64,000 nt of DNA from a bacterium (GTDB lineage: Bacteria > Joyebacterota > Joyebacteria > Joyebacterales > Joyebacteraceae), in NCBI GenBank assembly GCA_025774935.1, contig JALGZK010000004.1, positions 186,001-250,000 on the forward strand. Reading direction: 5' to 3'. The notes below the pieces were generated by a model. It had not been told where the DNA came from. It did not search any database and was given only the letters and a program-made list of their open reading frames with translations. A program made the translations under genes and the position numbers. Below are positions 37,401-45,915 of the stretch, one piece after another (the first letter of the stretch is position 1; each line of letters opens with the position of its first letter).

Positions 37401-37896
37401 GAGCTTCGACTACCTGACGGGGACCCTCGACTTCCGGGAGTACATGAGGCTCGGCAAGAGGCATACCCTCGCCGTCCGGCTTCTCGGGGCCAGAAGCTCC
37501 TCCCGAGACGCGCAGTACTTCTATCTCGGCGGCATCAACGGCCTGCGCGGTTACGACGACTTCTTCTTCCACGGACACAACCTCGGGTTCGTCAGCCTCG
37601 AGCTCCGGATGCCGTTCATCGACCGCCTCGACATCGCGGCACCCCTGCCGCTGTCGCTCTGGGGACTCCGCGGCGTGGTCTTCCTCGACGCGGGCGCGGC
37701 CTGGGATGGGAACAACTTCCGCGGCCTCGTGTCCGGTCCGGCCGGTCGGACGCTCGGTGACATCCGGGCCGCCTACGGCTTCGGGCTGAGAATGAGGTTC
37801 TCCTATTTCGTCCTCCGGTTCGACTGGGCGTGGCCGACCGACGGCCGGACGAGCGGACCGATGAGGACGCACTTCGCTCTCGGAGGCGAGTTCTAG
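34462..37896 (+). CDS. Peptidase MA-like / PD40 propeller / Omp85-type barrel fusion
   Basis: A 1144-residue exported protein with three parts. After a signal peptide (ending near ADAQ, residue 27) comes a gluzincin-like domain with HELTH (about residues 141-145) and a downstream Glu in WFVEGIAEYM (about 171-180), as in peptidase MA/DUF2268-type zinc peptidases. Residues about 295-560 hold TolB-like PD40 blades (PSISPDGKSVIFVSDR, PAWSPDGERIVFVGTR, PEWSPDGTRIVFSSDR, PTWSPDGSYVAYTSD). A low-complexity Ala/Glu/Pro/Asp linker (about 633-765) leads to a C-terminal barrel (about 795-1144) with GGINGLRGYDDF, LELRMPF and LDAGAAW, the signature of the Omp85/surface antigen barrel (PF01103), ending in GGEF. 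Probably an outer-membrane protein displaying a peptidase and propeller; substrate unknown. Confidence 0.85.
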   Translation: MKINRVTSIMLTVLVACLLASGTADAQTFGRNKVQYRSFDWRIIHTAHFDVYFYEGSEDLADAVSRIVEDANTEFERVLGHELTTVIPVIIYASHNDFSSTNISASHIEETVGGFTELYKNRVVIPFTGSYDDLRHVLYHELTHVFLFDIVYGGLVDSVIRQAYTNPVPLWFVEGIAEYMSMGWDPEAEMILRDLAVSDLVVPLEYLYGGYLVYKQGQAVVNFIAERYGEEKIREIVRAIAKTHNLEQALQETIGLSTSQLSEEFEDAVQERYWPEITEREDREDVVDLITDHRKDGSYFNFGPSISPDGKSVIFVSDRTGYAGVYVASTLDGAILGKYVSGESTDEFEALHILRTGFGWSPDGSEIAFVAKAGERDALHFIDTEERKVVRSFRFELDGAFTPAWSPDGERIVFVGTRHGASDLYMTDRNGAEPRKLTDDYYDERDPEWSPDGTRIVFSSDRSSPEELGFKRDYDLYTLDPESLEVVRIVATPGREGHPTWSPDGSYVAYTSDVHGSPGIYIASVADSMSVLTTTLVGGAKAPSWARDADWAAFQVYGEGGWDIAVAKNPMERFSEVIAENGWFPSVGAPLDVVLNGIVAVVEAEGGEVTDEKMEVAVERLGEMGIGEGGAEGESSALAAAGVAAGAAYAASGPDPAPGLSPEPDEGAVGTPAAAESAAGPPDAETPDGPADAVSASGPEDEPDAYASEHGDSGEVASDATEGEPEDGPASADATDEGAATGAAAGAAAAGASAVPPPESETVTKARDAFLKATGNDVFEPEEEPDRDEHIVERYRPRFAPDWITGGLSYSSAYGFAASAEISISDVLGNHRFYIVTDIFASIEASNFYVEYSNLSNRWNWSVGVFHFKESYYSDRTQLGEYLGKKRYFTERNYGVTSSVRYPFSKFTRMEIGLSVMSVDRQYAAANPEGIVELTDEKLKRQLLVPSVRLVNDTTTWGSVGPVAGRRFSIAVSKGWDPGGSFDYLTGTLDFREYMRLGKRHTLAVRLLGARSSSRDAQYFYLGGINGLRGYDDFFFHGHNLGFVSLELRMPFIDRLDIAAPLPLSLWGLRGVVFLDAGAAWDGNNFRGLVSGPAGRTLGDIRAAYGFGLRMRFSYFVLRFDWAWPTDGRTSGPMRTHFALGGEF

Positions 37897-37937
37897 GATT
37901 CGCGCCGCCGGTCTCTCCACGCGCGGCGTCGGGAGGT

Positions 37938-40151
37938 GTGAGGCTGGGAGCCGACTTCGTCAGCGATCTCAATCCGGTCCAGCAGGCTGCGGTCCGTCAC
38001 GGCGACGGGCCGCTCCTTGTGCTGGCCGGGGCCGGCAGCGGCAAGACCCGCGTCCTAACGTACCGCGTCGCCTACCTCATCAGGGAGCGCCACGTCAGCC
38101 CCCGGCGGATCCTCGCAGTCACGTTCACCAACAAAGCCGCAGGCGAGATGAAGAAGAGGGTCGCCGCCCTCGTGGGGGGCGACGCCGGCCAGGCGTGGAT
38201 CGGCACCTTCCACTCGATGTGCGCCAGGATCCTCCGGCGCGAGGCCCGGTGGGGTTGGTGGACCTCAGCGTTCTCCATCTTCGACGACTCGGACCAGACC
38301 GACCTTGTGAAGAAGTCGATGGAGAAGGCGGGCGTTGCCGCGTCGGCCTTCTCGGCCAGAGCGGTGCTGGGCGCCATCTCGCGCGCGAAGGACAGGCTTC
38401 TGACGGCCGAGATGTACGCCGCCGAGGGCGGAGGCTACTTCGAAGAGTGCGTGGCCAAGGTCTACGCCGAGTACGAGAAGGGGCTCAGGGTCAACAACGC
38501 TCTCGACTTCGACGACCTCATCAAAGAGACGGTCCAGGTCTTCCGCGCGAACCCGCCACTCCTCGAAGCCTACGCGGGGCGCTTCCTGCACGTCCTCGTC
38601 GACGAGTACCAGGACACGAGCCACGCGCAGTACGCACTCGTGAACTTGCTCTCGGGCCGCCACCGGAACATCTGCGTCGTCGGTGACGACGATCAGTCGA
38701 TCTACGGGTGGCGCGGCGCCGACATCACGAACATCCTCGACTTCGAGCACGACCACCCGGACGCCACCGTCCTCACGCTCGACCAGAACTACCGGTCGAC
38801 GAAGCGCATCCTCGACGCCGCGCACGACGTCGTCTCGCGGAACGCCAGACGGAAGGAGAAGAAGCTCTGGACCGAGCGCGAGGAGGGCTCGTCCGTCGCC
38901 CTCTCGCGCGTCGTGAACGAGTACGATGAGGCGGACGCGATCCGCGACGCGGTGCTCGCCCGCGTGACCCGCGAGGGCCGCAACTACCACGACTTCGCCG
39001 TCCTCTACAGGACCCATGCTCAGTCCCGCGTCATCGAGGACAGCCTCAGACGCGGCGGGATCCCGTACGACATCGTCGGCGGCGTCCGGTTCTACGAGCG
39101 CGCTGAGGTCAAGGACGTGCTCGCCTACCTGCGCGTGATCGCGAACCCCGCTGACGCGGTGAGTCTCGAGCGGATCCTCAACGTTCCCCCGAGGAAGATC
39201 GGCGACAAGAGTGCCGCGCGTCTCGCTGAGGCTGCGGCGGCGAGGGGCGTCCCGCTCCTCGACGCGCTCGGGGTAGCCGATGAGATCGAGGGTCTTCCGG
39301 CCGCGGCTGCCGACTCGGCACGGAAGCTCGCGGGCATGTTCGACCGTCTGCGGAAGAAGTCCGAGGCGGCTCCGGTCGACGAGCTACTGAAGGACCTCCT
39401 CGAGGAGACGGGCTACTCGGCCTGGCTCGACGGGCAGAAGACCGAGGGTTCGGCCCAGAGGCTCGCGAACGTCGAGGAGCTCGTGTCGGCAGCGACCGAG
39501 TTCGTCGACGCGAGCGGAGAGGAGAGCCTCGGCGCGTTCCTCGAGCAGGTCTCTCTCGTGGCGAACATCGACAGATGGGAGGACCGCGCCAACGCCGTCT
39601 CTCTCATGACGCTCCACAACGCGAAGGGGCTCGAGTTCACGGTGGTCGTGATCCCAGGCCTGGAGGACGGCCTCCTGCCGCACGAGTCGGCCTTCGCCGA
39701 CGACGACGAGCTGGAGGAGGAACGCCGTCTCTTCTACGTCGGGATGACGCGGGCGCAGGACGAGCTGTGTCTCCTCTGCGCGGACACGAGGCGGAGGAGC
39801 GGGCTCACCGAGATGCGGGTGCCGTCGCGGTTTCTTGACGAGATCGACGCGTCCCACCTCTCCGTAGAGGAAACGAGAGCGCCGACCTCGTGGGAGCGCG
39901 CCCCCTCCGCGCGGACGCCGGGACGGCGTCGCGCGCGCCGGACGGACGTCTTCCCCGACTACGAAGACTACTCCCAGGAGCAGCAGGAGCTCTCGCCCGG
40001 CGCCCGCGTGCGTCATCCGAGCTGGGGAGAGGGCGAGGTTCTCGAGGTGTCCGGAGTCGGCGAGGACACCATCGTCCGCGTCCGCTTCGGCGATGGAACA
40101 GAAAAGCGCATCATGGTAAGGTACGGCAAGCTGACCCTCTCGGGCTCCTGA
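37938..40151 (+). CDS. pcrA: UvrD/PcrA-like superfamily 1 DNA helicase
   Basis: A 737-residue 3'-5' helicase. Motifs in order: LNPVQQAAV (Q motif), LAGAGSGKTRVL (Walker A, about residue 28-39), AVTFTNKAAGEMKKR, GTFHSMCARIL, VDEYQDTSHAQY (Walker B), VGDDDQSIYGWRGAD, LDQNYRST, VSLMTLHNAKGLEF, EEERRLFYVGMTRA. The C-terminal 60 residues contain the Tudor-like VRHPSWGEGEVLEVSG domain typical of PcrA, which binds RNA polymerase. Start is uncertain: GTG at 37938 is the only reasonable start after the previous stop but its GGAGG is only one or two bases away. Confidence 0.93.
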   Translation: MRLGADFVSDLNPVQQAAVRHGDGPLLVLAGAGSGKTRVLTYRVAYLIRERHVSPRRILAVTFTNKAAGEMKKRVAALVGGDAGQAWIGTFHSMCARILRREARWGWWTSAFSIFDDSDQTDLVKKSMEKAGVAASAFSARAVLGAISRAKDRLLTAEMYAAEGGGYFEECVAKVYAEYEKGLRVNNALDFDDLIKETVQVFRANPPLLEAYAGRFLHVLVDEYQDTSHAQYALVNLLSGRHRNICVVGDDDQSIYGWRGADITNILDFEHDHPDATVLTLDQNYRSTKRILDAAHDVVSRNARRKEKKLWTEREEGSSVALSRVVNEYDEADAIRDAVLARVTREGRNYHDFAVLYRTHAQSRVIEDSLRRGGIPYDIVGGVRFYERAEVKDVLAYLRVIANPADAVSLERILNVPPRKIGDKSAARLAEAAAARGVPLLDALGVADEIEGLPAAAADSARKLAGMFDRLRKKSEAAPVDELLKDLLEETGYSAWLDGQKTEGSAQRLANVEELVSAATEFVDASGEESLGAFLEQVSLVANIDRWEDRANAVSLMTLHNAKGLEFTVVVIPGLEDGLLPHESAFADDDELEEERRLFYVGMTRAQDELCLLCADTRRRSGLTEMRVPSRFLDEIDASHLSVEETRAPTSWERAPSARTPGRRRARRTDVFPDYEDYSQEQQELSPGARVRHPSWGEGEVLEVSGVGEDTIVRVRFGDGTEKRIMVRYGKLTLSGS

Positions 40152-40174
40152 TCGCGGAACTCATGGAGGCGGTC

Positions 40175-40468
40175 TTGGCGGTCACGAAGGAAGACGTGCG
40201 GCACGTCGCCTCGCTGGCGAGGCTCGCGTTCTCCGATGCGGAGATCGAGGAGCTCGCCGCTGAGATGAGCGAGATCCTGGGCTTCTTCGAGTCGCTCGCC
40301 CGTGTCGACACGGCGGGTGTCGAGCCCGCGTTCCGCGCGCTCAGGCGCGAGAACGTCGTGAGGGACGACGACGTCGGGGAGATGCTCAGCCCCGACGACG
40401 CGCTCGCCAACGCCCCCGACCGGGAGGGGAACTACTTCAGGGTCCCGGGGATCCTGCCCAAGGAGTAG
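40175..40468 (+). CDS. gatC: Asp-tRNA(Asn)/Glu-tRNA(Gln) amidotransferase subunit C
   Basis: A 97-residue GatC: VTKEDVRHVASLARLAFSDAEIEELAAEMSEIL and the C-terminal REDxV...NAPDREGNYFRVPGIL-type end (here NAPDREGNYFRVPGILPKE). TTG at 40175 is preferred over ATG 40163 because GGAGG lies five bases upstream and the product then begins MAVTKED. It tethers GatA to GatB. First gene of the gatCAB operon. Confidence 0.95.
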   Translation: MAVTKEDVRHVASLARLAFSDAEIEELAAEMSEILGFFESLARVDTAGVEPAFRALRRENVVRDDDVGEMLSPDDALANAPDREGNYFRVPGILPKE

Positions 40469-40534
40469 CGCGTCCGGCGCTCCCGCGGCCGGGCCGATGG
40501 GGCAGGCACCCGGTCCCACGCCGGGGTTCTCCGA

Positions 40535-41998
40535 GTGGAGCTCTACGAACTTACATTCTCTGAAGCGAGGCGGGGACTCGAAGCTCGCGAGTTCTCGTCG
40601 AGCGAGCTCGTGTCTTCCGTGCTCGACAGGATCGAGGCGGTCGAGCCGAAGACGCGTGCCCTCCTCTACGTCCACGACCGCGGCGAGCTGCTCGACGAAG
40701 CGTCGGCCATCGACGCAGCGCGGTCGAGCGGGGACCCGCTCGGCCCGATCGCGGGCGTCCCCGTGGTGATCAAGGACAACATCGCGACCAAGGGAATACC
40801 GACGACCGCCGCGTCTCGCATACTCTCGCGGTTCGCTCCGCCGTACGACGCGACGGCGGTCGAGCGGCTCAGGGCGGCCGGCGGAGTGATCGTCGGGAAG
40901 GCGAACATGGACGAGTTCGCGATGGGGTCCTCGAACGAGAACTCGGCCTTCGTGGCGGCGCGGAATCCGTGGGACCTCGCCCGCGTCCCCGGCGGGTCGA
41001 GCGGCGGATCCGCCGCAGCCGTCGCGGCCGGAGAGGCCGTGCTGTCGCTCGGTTCCGACACTGGGGGCTCAGTGAGGCAGCCGTCGGGATTCTGCGGCGT
41101 GGTCGGTGTGAAGCCGACCTACGGCCGCGTTTCTCGCTACGGCCTCATCGCCTTCGCGTCCTCGCTCGACCAGATCGGGCCGGTGTCCCGAGACGTCGAG
41201 GGAGCCGCGGCCCTCCTCGGCGCGGTGGCGGGGGAGGACCCTCGCGACTCGACGACCGGCGTGGAGCCCGTGCCCGACTACCTGTCGGAGCTCGAGGGCG
41301 GCTGTTCCGGGTTCACGCTCGGCGTTCCCGAGGAGTACTTCTCCGAGGGCCTCTCGCCCGACGTGGAGTCCGCCGTCCGCGGCGCGATCGACGTCCTCGC
41401 GGCGGCCGGAGCGAACGTGAGATCGATCTCGCTCCCTCACGCCGAACACGGGATCTCGGCCTACTACGTCGTGGCGGATGCCGAGGCCTCGTCGAACTTG
41501 GCGCGTTACGACGGGATCAAGTACGACCAGCGCGCCTGCGGGCACCGCGATCTCTTCGACACCTACTGCGCGACGCGGAGCGAGGGGTTCGGACGGGAAG
41601 TCAAGCGGCGCATAATGCTGGGCACGTACGCCCTGAGCGCGGGCTATCGCGACGAGTGGTATCTCAAGGCTCAGAAGGTCCGGGCGCTCATCGCTGCCGA
41701 CTTCGCGCGCGCGTTCGACGAGGTCGACGCTGTGGTCGGTCCGACGTCTCCCACTCGGGCGTTCGAGGTCGGCGCGCGTATCGACGACCCCATCCAGATG
41801 TACCTCGCAGACGTCTACACGACTCACGCAAACCTCGCCGGGATCGCCGCGATCTCCGTTCCTTGCGACCCGGGCGACGGCGGGCTGCCGGTCGGGTTTC
41901 AGATCATGGTCGACAAGTTCCAGGAGTCCGCGATGTTCAGGATCGCTCGGGCGTACGAGCGCGCGGCCGGGCTCGGCCGTGGCGTGCCGGAGCTCTGA
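40535..41998 (+). CDS. gatA: Asp-tRNA(Asn)/Glu-tRNA(Gln) amidotransferase subunit A
   Basis: A 487-residue amidase-signature enzyme that releases ammonia from Gln. Catalytic Lys in VVIKDNIATKG (about residue 79), cis-Ser in PGGSSGGSAAAVAAG and nucleophile Ser in SDTGGSVRQPSGFCG (about 150-180). GTG at 40535 has only a weak ribosome site. Found with gatC and gatB. Confidence 0.97.
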   Translation: MELYELTFSEARRGLEAREFSSSELVSSVLDRIEAVEPKTRALLYVHDRGELLDEASAIDAARSSGDPLGPIAGVPVVIKDNIATKGIPTTAASRILSRFAPPYDATAVERLRAAGGVIVGKANMDEFAMGSSNENSAFVAARNPWDLARVPGGSSGGSAAAVAAGEAVLSLGSDTGGSVRQPSGFCGVVGVKPTYGRVSRYGLIAFASSLDQIGPVSRDVEGAAALLGAVAGEDPRDSTTGVEPVPDYLSELEGGCSGFTLGVPEEYFSEGLSPDVESAVRGAIDVLAAAGANVRSISLPHAEHGISAYYVVADAEASSNLARYDGIKYDQRACGHRDLFDTYCATRSEGFGREVKRRIMLGTYALSAGYRDEWYLKAQKVRALIAADFARAFDEVDAVVGPTSPTRAFEVGARIDDPIQMYLADVYTTHANLAGIAAISVPCDPGDGGLPVGFQIMVDKFQESAMFRIARAYERAAGLGRGVPEL

Positions 41999-42023
41999 CG
42001 GGTGCTGGGCTCAGGAGGATCGG

Positions 42024-43595
42024 GTGGGCTACATCCCGGCGATAGGCTTCGAGGTTCACGCGCAGCTCTCGACGCGATCGAAGATCTTCTGCGATTCGGC
42101 CAACGAGTCCGGGGGAGAGCCGAACACGCGCGTCTGTTCGGTCTGTCTCGGCATGCCGGGCGTGCTTCCCGTTCTGAACCGCGAGGCCGTCAGGCTCGGG
42201 ATGCGCGTCGCGCTCGCGCTCGGGGCGTCGATCGCCGAGCGCACGGGGTTCGCTCGCAAGAACTACTTCTATCCCGATCTCCCGAAGGGTTATCAGATAA
42301 CGCAGCACGAGCACCCGCTCGCCCGCGGCGGGTACCTCGACATCGACGTCGAGGGGACGGCGCGTCGCGTAGGCATCCGCCAGATCCACCTCGAGGAGGA
42401 CGCGGGCAAGAGCCTCCACGGACCCGCCGGGGGAACCGGCGCGAGCCTCGTCGACATGAACCGGTGCGGCGTGCCCCTGGTCGAGATCGTGACGCTCCCG
42501 GACATCCAGTCGGTCGACGAGGCCGACGCCTTCCTGACGGAGCTCCGGAGAATCCTCGTCTTCATCGGCGTGACCTCCGGGGACATGCACGAGGGAAGCC
42601 TCCGGTTCGACACCAACGTCTCCGTCCGCTCGCTCGAGGCCGAGCCGCTGGGAACGGCGACGGAGATCAAGAACCTGAACTCGTTCCGCGCCGTCCGGAA
42701 GGCGCTCGAGCACGAGATAGCGCGCCAGACGGCTCTCCTCCGGAGCGGTGGCGAGGTCCGGCACGAGACGCTGCTGTGGGACGACGTAGCGCGACGTGTT
42801 GCGCCGATGCGGTCGAAGGAGGTCGCATCGGACTACCGTTACTTCCCGGAGCCGGATCTCGGCGACATCGCCATCGAGAGCGAGTGGATCGAGGAGGTCC
42901 GGGGGGCGATGCCGGAGCTCCCCGCCGCAGTGCGCGCGCGCCTCGTCGACCGCTACGGCCTGCCCGCGTACGACGCCGCCGTCCTCACCTCCGACCCCGA
43001 CACGGCCCTCTACTTCGAGCTGACGGTCTTGGAGCTACTGCACCTTCTCGTCCCCGGCGCTGCGACCGCCGCGCTCCCTTCGGAGCCGTTCGACGTGGCC
43101 GTCGGCGACCGGCAGAGCCCGGGCGAGGCACGGCTCCCGGAGGGTGCTGAAGACGTGTCCGACACGGCGCGAAAGGTGAGCAGCTGGGTCATGACGGTCG
43201 TCGGGGGATACGTGAACGCGAAGGGCATCGACGTGGCCACACTCGGCCGGGAGCGCGTGCCGCCAGCGAGGCTGGCTGCGATCCTCATGGAGGAGCGGCG
43301 CGGGGCCATCAGCGAGTCCGGCGCGAAGAAGGTGTTCGAGGCCGCCGCCGAGTCCGAGGAGGAGATCGGGTTCCTGATCGAGAGGCTGAACCTCACGCAG
43401 GTCTCCGGAGAAGAGGACATCGAGAGCGTGGTGCGGGAGGTGATCGCGGGGTTTCCCGAAGAGGTGGCGCGCTACCGGGCGGGCGAGCGGAAGCTCTTCG
43501 GGTACCTCATGGGGCAGATCATGCGTGCCACCCACGACAGGGCGAACCCGCGCGTGGCGTCGGAGATCCTCGGCCGCCTGCTGCGCATGGACTGA
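42024..43595 (+). CDS. gatB: Asp-tRNA(Asn)/Glu-tRNA(Gln) amidotransferase subunit B
   Basis: A 523-residue GatB, the kinase/transamidase subunit: AIGFEVHAQLSTRSKIFC, CSVCLGMPGVLPVLNREAV, RKNYFYPDLPKGYQI, IHLEEDAGKS, DMNRCGVPLVEIVT, then the C-terminal YqeY-like domain that binds tRNA. GTG at 42024 follows AGGAGG by five bases. Presence of GatCAB implies that Gln-tRNA and/or Asn-tRNA are made by the indirect route. Confidence 0.97.
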   Translation: MGYIPAIGFEVHAQLSTRSKIFCDSANESGGEPNTRVCSVCLGMPGVLPVLNREAVRLGMRVALALGASIAERTGFARKNYFYPDLPKGYQITQHEHPLARGGYLDIDVEGTARRVGIRQIHLEEDAGKSLHGPAGGTGASLVDMNRCGVPLVEIVTLPDIQSVDEADAFLTELRRILVFIGVTSGDMHEGSLRFDTNVSVRSLEAEPLGTATEIKNLNSFRAVRKALEHEIARQTALLRSGGEVRHETLLWDDVARRVAPMRSKEVASDYRYFPEPDLGDIAIESEWIEEVRGAMPELPAAVRARLVDRYGLPAYDAAVLTSDPDTALYFELTVLELLHLLVPGAATAALPSEPFDVAVGDRQSPGEARLPEGAEDVSDTARKVSSWVMTVVGGYVNAKGIDVATLGRERVPPARLAAILMEERRGAISESGAKKVFEAAAESEEEIGFLIERLNLTQVSGEEDIESVVREVIAGFPEEVARYRAGERKLFGYLMGQIMRATHDRANPRVASEILGRLLRMD

Positions 43596-43621
43596 CCACC
43601 ACGATTCCTTCACGCCCGCGA

Positions 43622-43650
43622 TTGACCCGGCCCTGCTGCCCGACTAGGAT
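43622..43650 (+). promoter_or_regulatory. Sigma-70 promoter of Cys-rich protein gene
   Basis: TTGACC (43622-43627), 17-base spacer, TAGGAT (43645-43650), about 66 bases from start point to GTG. Confidence 0.6.
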
Positions 43651-43722
43651 GGTCTGAACGGAGAGACCGACTTCAGGGTCGGCGCGAGGATCGACACTGC
43701 GACCGAGACGCGGAGGATCCAG

Positions 43723-44436
43723 GTGAACACCGTACCCCAGACCCCCGACGATCCATACGTGCTCCCGGAGCACACGAAGGAGCTCTGTCAGCTCCGGTGG
43801 CTCGATGACGCGCTGTCCCCGCTGAGCTTCTTCGAGGAAGCCTGGCGATTCGGGATGCGGCGGGTTCGCGGCCTCCGAAGGCGGTCGAGGGTGCTCGCCA
43901 GGAAGCTGGGGCTGGCTGCGGCGGCGGAGTCCCGTCCGGCCCTCACAGGGAGCGAGGTCGCCGCGCGCACGGAGTCGTGGGCGCCCGGGAACATCATGGC
44001 AGCGGCGGAGACGGGTGCCGGGGATGCGGACCCCTCGTCCGCACCGGCGGGGCGGGACGTGAGCGACGCCGGGGAAGGTGACGGCGGAGACGGTAGACCG
44101 CCCCAGCAGCAGTCGCGCGGCGCGAAGCTGCGCGAGGGAGACCTCGTGCAGGTCAAATCCCCGGAGGAGATCAGGGCGACGCTCGACGAGAGCAGGAAGC
44201 ACGAGGGGCTCAAGTTCCTGCCTCCCATGCGGGAACACTGCGGCAAGGTCTACCGGGTCCAGAAGCGGGTCCGGTATATTCTTGACGAGCACGACCATCG
44301 TATGCGCAAGGTCAAGAACGTCGTCCTCCTGGACGGCGTCATATGCAAGGGGAAGGGGATCTACGGCCGCGAGGACTGCGACCGGAGCTGCTTCTTCTTC
44401 TGGAAGGACGCGTGGCTCCGGAAGCTGGAGGGCTAG
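43723..44436 (+). CDS. Uncharacterised protein with C-terminal Cys-rich domain
   Basis: A 237-residue protein with no signal peptide. The N-terminal half is basic then low-complexity (Ala/Gly/Asp-rich, residues about 70-130, PPQQQSRG). The C-terminal 105 residues form a compact domain: GDLVQVKSPEEIRATLDE, HCGKVYRVQKRVRYILDE, MRKVKNVVLLDGVICKGKG, DCDRSCFFFWKDAWLRKLE. I recall similar short domains (GDWVEVRS...ILATLD...CG..FRV...CQAGCLLFWKEAWL) in many bacteria, often near glycosyltransferase genes, without an assigned function. Four Cys (CGK, CKG, DCDRSC) suggest a bound metal. GTG follows GGAGGATCCAG. Likely its own unit. Confidence 0.75.
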   Translation: MNTVPQTPDDPYVLPEHTKELCQLRWLDDALSPLSFFEEAWRFGMRRVRGLRRRSRVLARKLGLAAAAESRPALTGSEVAARTESWAPGNIMAAAETGAGDADPSSAPAGRDVSDAGEGDGGDGRPPQQQSRGAKLREGDLVQVKSPEEIRATLDESRKHEGLKFLPPMREHCGKVYRVQKRVRYILDEHDHRMRKVKNVVLLDGVICKGKGIYGREDCDRSCFFFWKDAWLRKLEG

Positions 44437-44544
44437 CGGAGCGACGGAGCGACCTCGGACGATCTGACCGCGGACGACCGGACCTCGAATCACCGGACCC
44501 TGCACTGCGCCGTCGGGAGGGGCTGAACCGCATCGCCTCACCGC

Positions 44545-44565
44545 CACCAGACCGCCGGTCTGGTG
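44545..44565. terminator. Perfect inverted repeat before sorting-domain gene
   Basis: CACCAGACC (44545-44553), loop GCC, GGTCTGGTG (44557-44565). It is 109 bases after the Cys-rich protein stop and ends 11 bases before the next -35 box. No T tract follows, so it may be a terminator or an operator. Confidence 0.4.
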
Positions 44566-44576
44566 ACCCACAATCA

Positions 44577-44607
44577 TTGACGAATCCACGTCTCTGTGTC
44601 GTATAAT
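44577..44607 (+). promoter_or_regulatory. Promoter of exported sorting-domain protein
   Basis: Consensus -10 box TATAAT at 44602-44607 with TTGACG at 44577-44582; the 19-base spacer is long. Start near 44613 rules out ATG at 44606 as the translation start. Confidence 0.55.
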
Positions 44608-44662
44608 GATGGCCGGCGCGACGACCTCGGAGCCGGCGGGCGCCGGCATGGAGGATGCGGAC

Positions 44663-45739
44663 ATGACCAGGAAGCTGGGAGAGAAGCGAACGCGCAGACC
44701 GAGGATCGGATTGGCGACGGCTCTCGTCGTCGGGGCCTTCATGATCGCGATGTTGGCTACGGGCGCGGCGCAGGCGAGGCCGGCGGAGCTTCCCGGACCG
44801 GCCGACGTCGAGGGAGACCTCGGGACCTATGCGCCGGTCAGCCTCAAGGCGGATCTCCCGTTCGTCGACGCGCCGAGCGCGGACTCGCGCCCGGGAAGGC
44901 TCAGGTCGCTCCACGCCGACCAGCGCGCGGATCGGCTACTCCTTCGGATCGGGCTCGCCGAGACGGGTTCGCATCGCGAGAACCTCTCGCTCTTCCGGGA
45001 CGGACGGATGCGCGTCTACGTTCTCCTCGACTACGCTGACGGCGGAGCGACCGGGATGCCGGATGGGCTCAAGGGTGACGCTCCGCTCCGGTGGGACGCC
45101 GCGGTGCGACTCGGCCACGACGGCGACGCGCTGGAGGCGAGTGGGTTCCTGTGCGGCCGCAGCGAACCTGCGCGCGGCTTCGTGCGAGGGGTCGTGACGG
45201 TGACCGGCTCGAGGGCGATCGAGTGCTCTCTGAATCTGCCGGCCGCATTCAGGGCCGCGACGATCGCCGCTGCCGACGCGCACTGGTCGGAGTACGAGCG
45301 GATCGCTGCCGACATGGCCGGCCGCGACGCGACGCCGGTCGCGTACCACGTCGTCTCGGTGGTCGACGGCGAGCCCGTCGACGCGATCTCGGCGACGAAT
45401 GAGCCGCAGAGCGGGAGGCGGGTCGGCGCCACTGGCGAGACCAGGAACGCCCGTTCGGAGAGCGTCCTCAGGCAGAACGCGCCGAACCCATTCAACCCGA
45501 AGACGACGTTGTCGTTCGTCGTCGCGGGAGGAGCTGCGACCCGTGCGGTCCTCGAGGTGTACGACCTCGCGGGCAGGCTCGTTATCACGCTCGTCGACCT
45601 GGAACTCGAGCCGGGCGATCACTCCGTCGTGTGGCGGGGTTGCGATCGGGAAGGTCGTCGAGTCGCCTCAGGTGTCTACTTCGCGAGACTGTCGGTCGAC
45701 GGGGAGACGGACACGCGCAGGATGATCATGCTCAAGTGA
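44663..45739 (+). CDS. Exported protein with FlgD-like C-terminal sorting domain
   Basis: A 358-residue protein. ATG at 44663 follows GGAGGAT; signal peptide/membrane helix at residues about 18-38 (IGLATALVVGAFMIAMLATGAAQA). The middle 220 residues have mixed beta character with no known family. From about residue 268 comes a domain of the FlgD-Ig/type-A sorting kind: LRQNAPNPFNPKTTLSF, VLEVYDLAGRLV, HSVVWRGCDREGRRVASGVYF, RRMIMLK. In Bacteroidota and relatives such domains direct cargo to a type IX-like secretion system and are cleaved. Probably a secreted or surface protein. Confidence 0.8.
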   Translation: MTRKLGEKRTRRPRIGLATALVVGAFMIAMLATGAAQARPAELPGPADVEGDLGTYAPVSLKADLPFVDAPSADSRPGRLRSLHADQRADRLLLRIGLAETGSHRENLSLFRDGRMRVYVLLDYADGGATGMPDGLKGDAPLRWDAAVRLGHDGDALEASGFLCGRSEPARGFVRGVVTVTGSRAIECSLNLPAAFRAATIAAADAHWSEYERIAADMAGRDATPVAYHVVSVVDGEPVDAISATNEPQSGRRVGATGETRNARSESVLRQNAPNPFNPKTTLSFVVAGGAATRAVLEVYDLAGRLVITLVDLELEPGDHSVVWRGCDREGRRVASGVYFARLSVDGETDTRRMIMLK

Positions 45740-45829
45740 CGCGCGGGCACGCGGACGCCGGTTCGCGGGGCACGCGGGCGACGGAGGGCGCGTGTCGTCG
45801 GAAGGCGGCACGCGTCCGCTCGTTTCACG

Positions 45830-45858
45830 TTGACTGCGATTTCGGCGACCCGTAGACT
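45830..45858 (+). promoter_or_regulatory. Sigma-70 promoter of DUF1844-barrel-Nudix operon
   Basis: TTGACT (45830-45835), 17-base spacer, TAGACT (45853-45858), about 52 bases from start point to ATG. Confidence 0.65.
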
Positions 45859-45915
45859 GCACGAGATTCCGTGGAGCGCCGGCACGGTGTGACCGGGCGC
45901 AGTAGTGGAGGGAGC

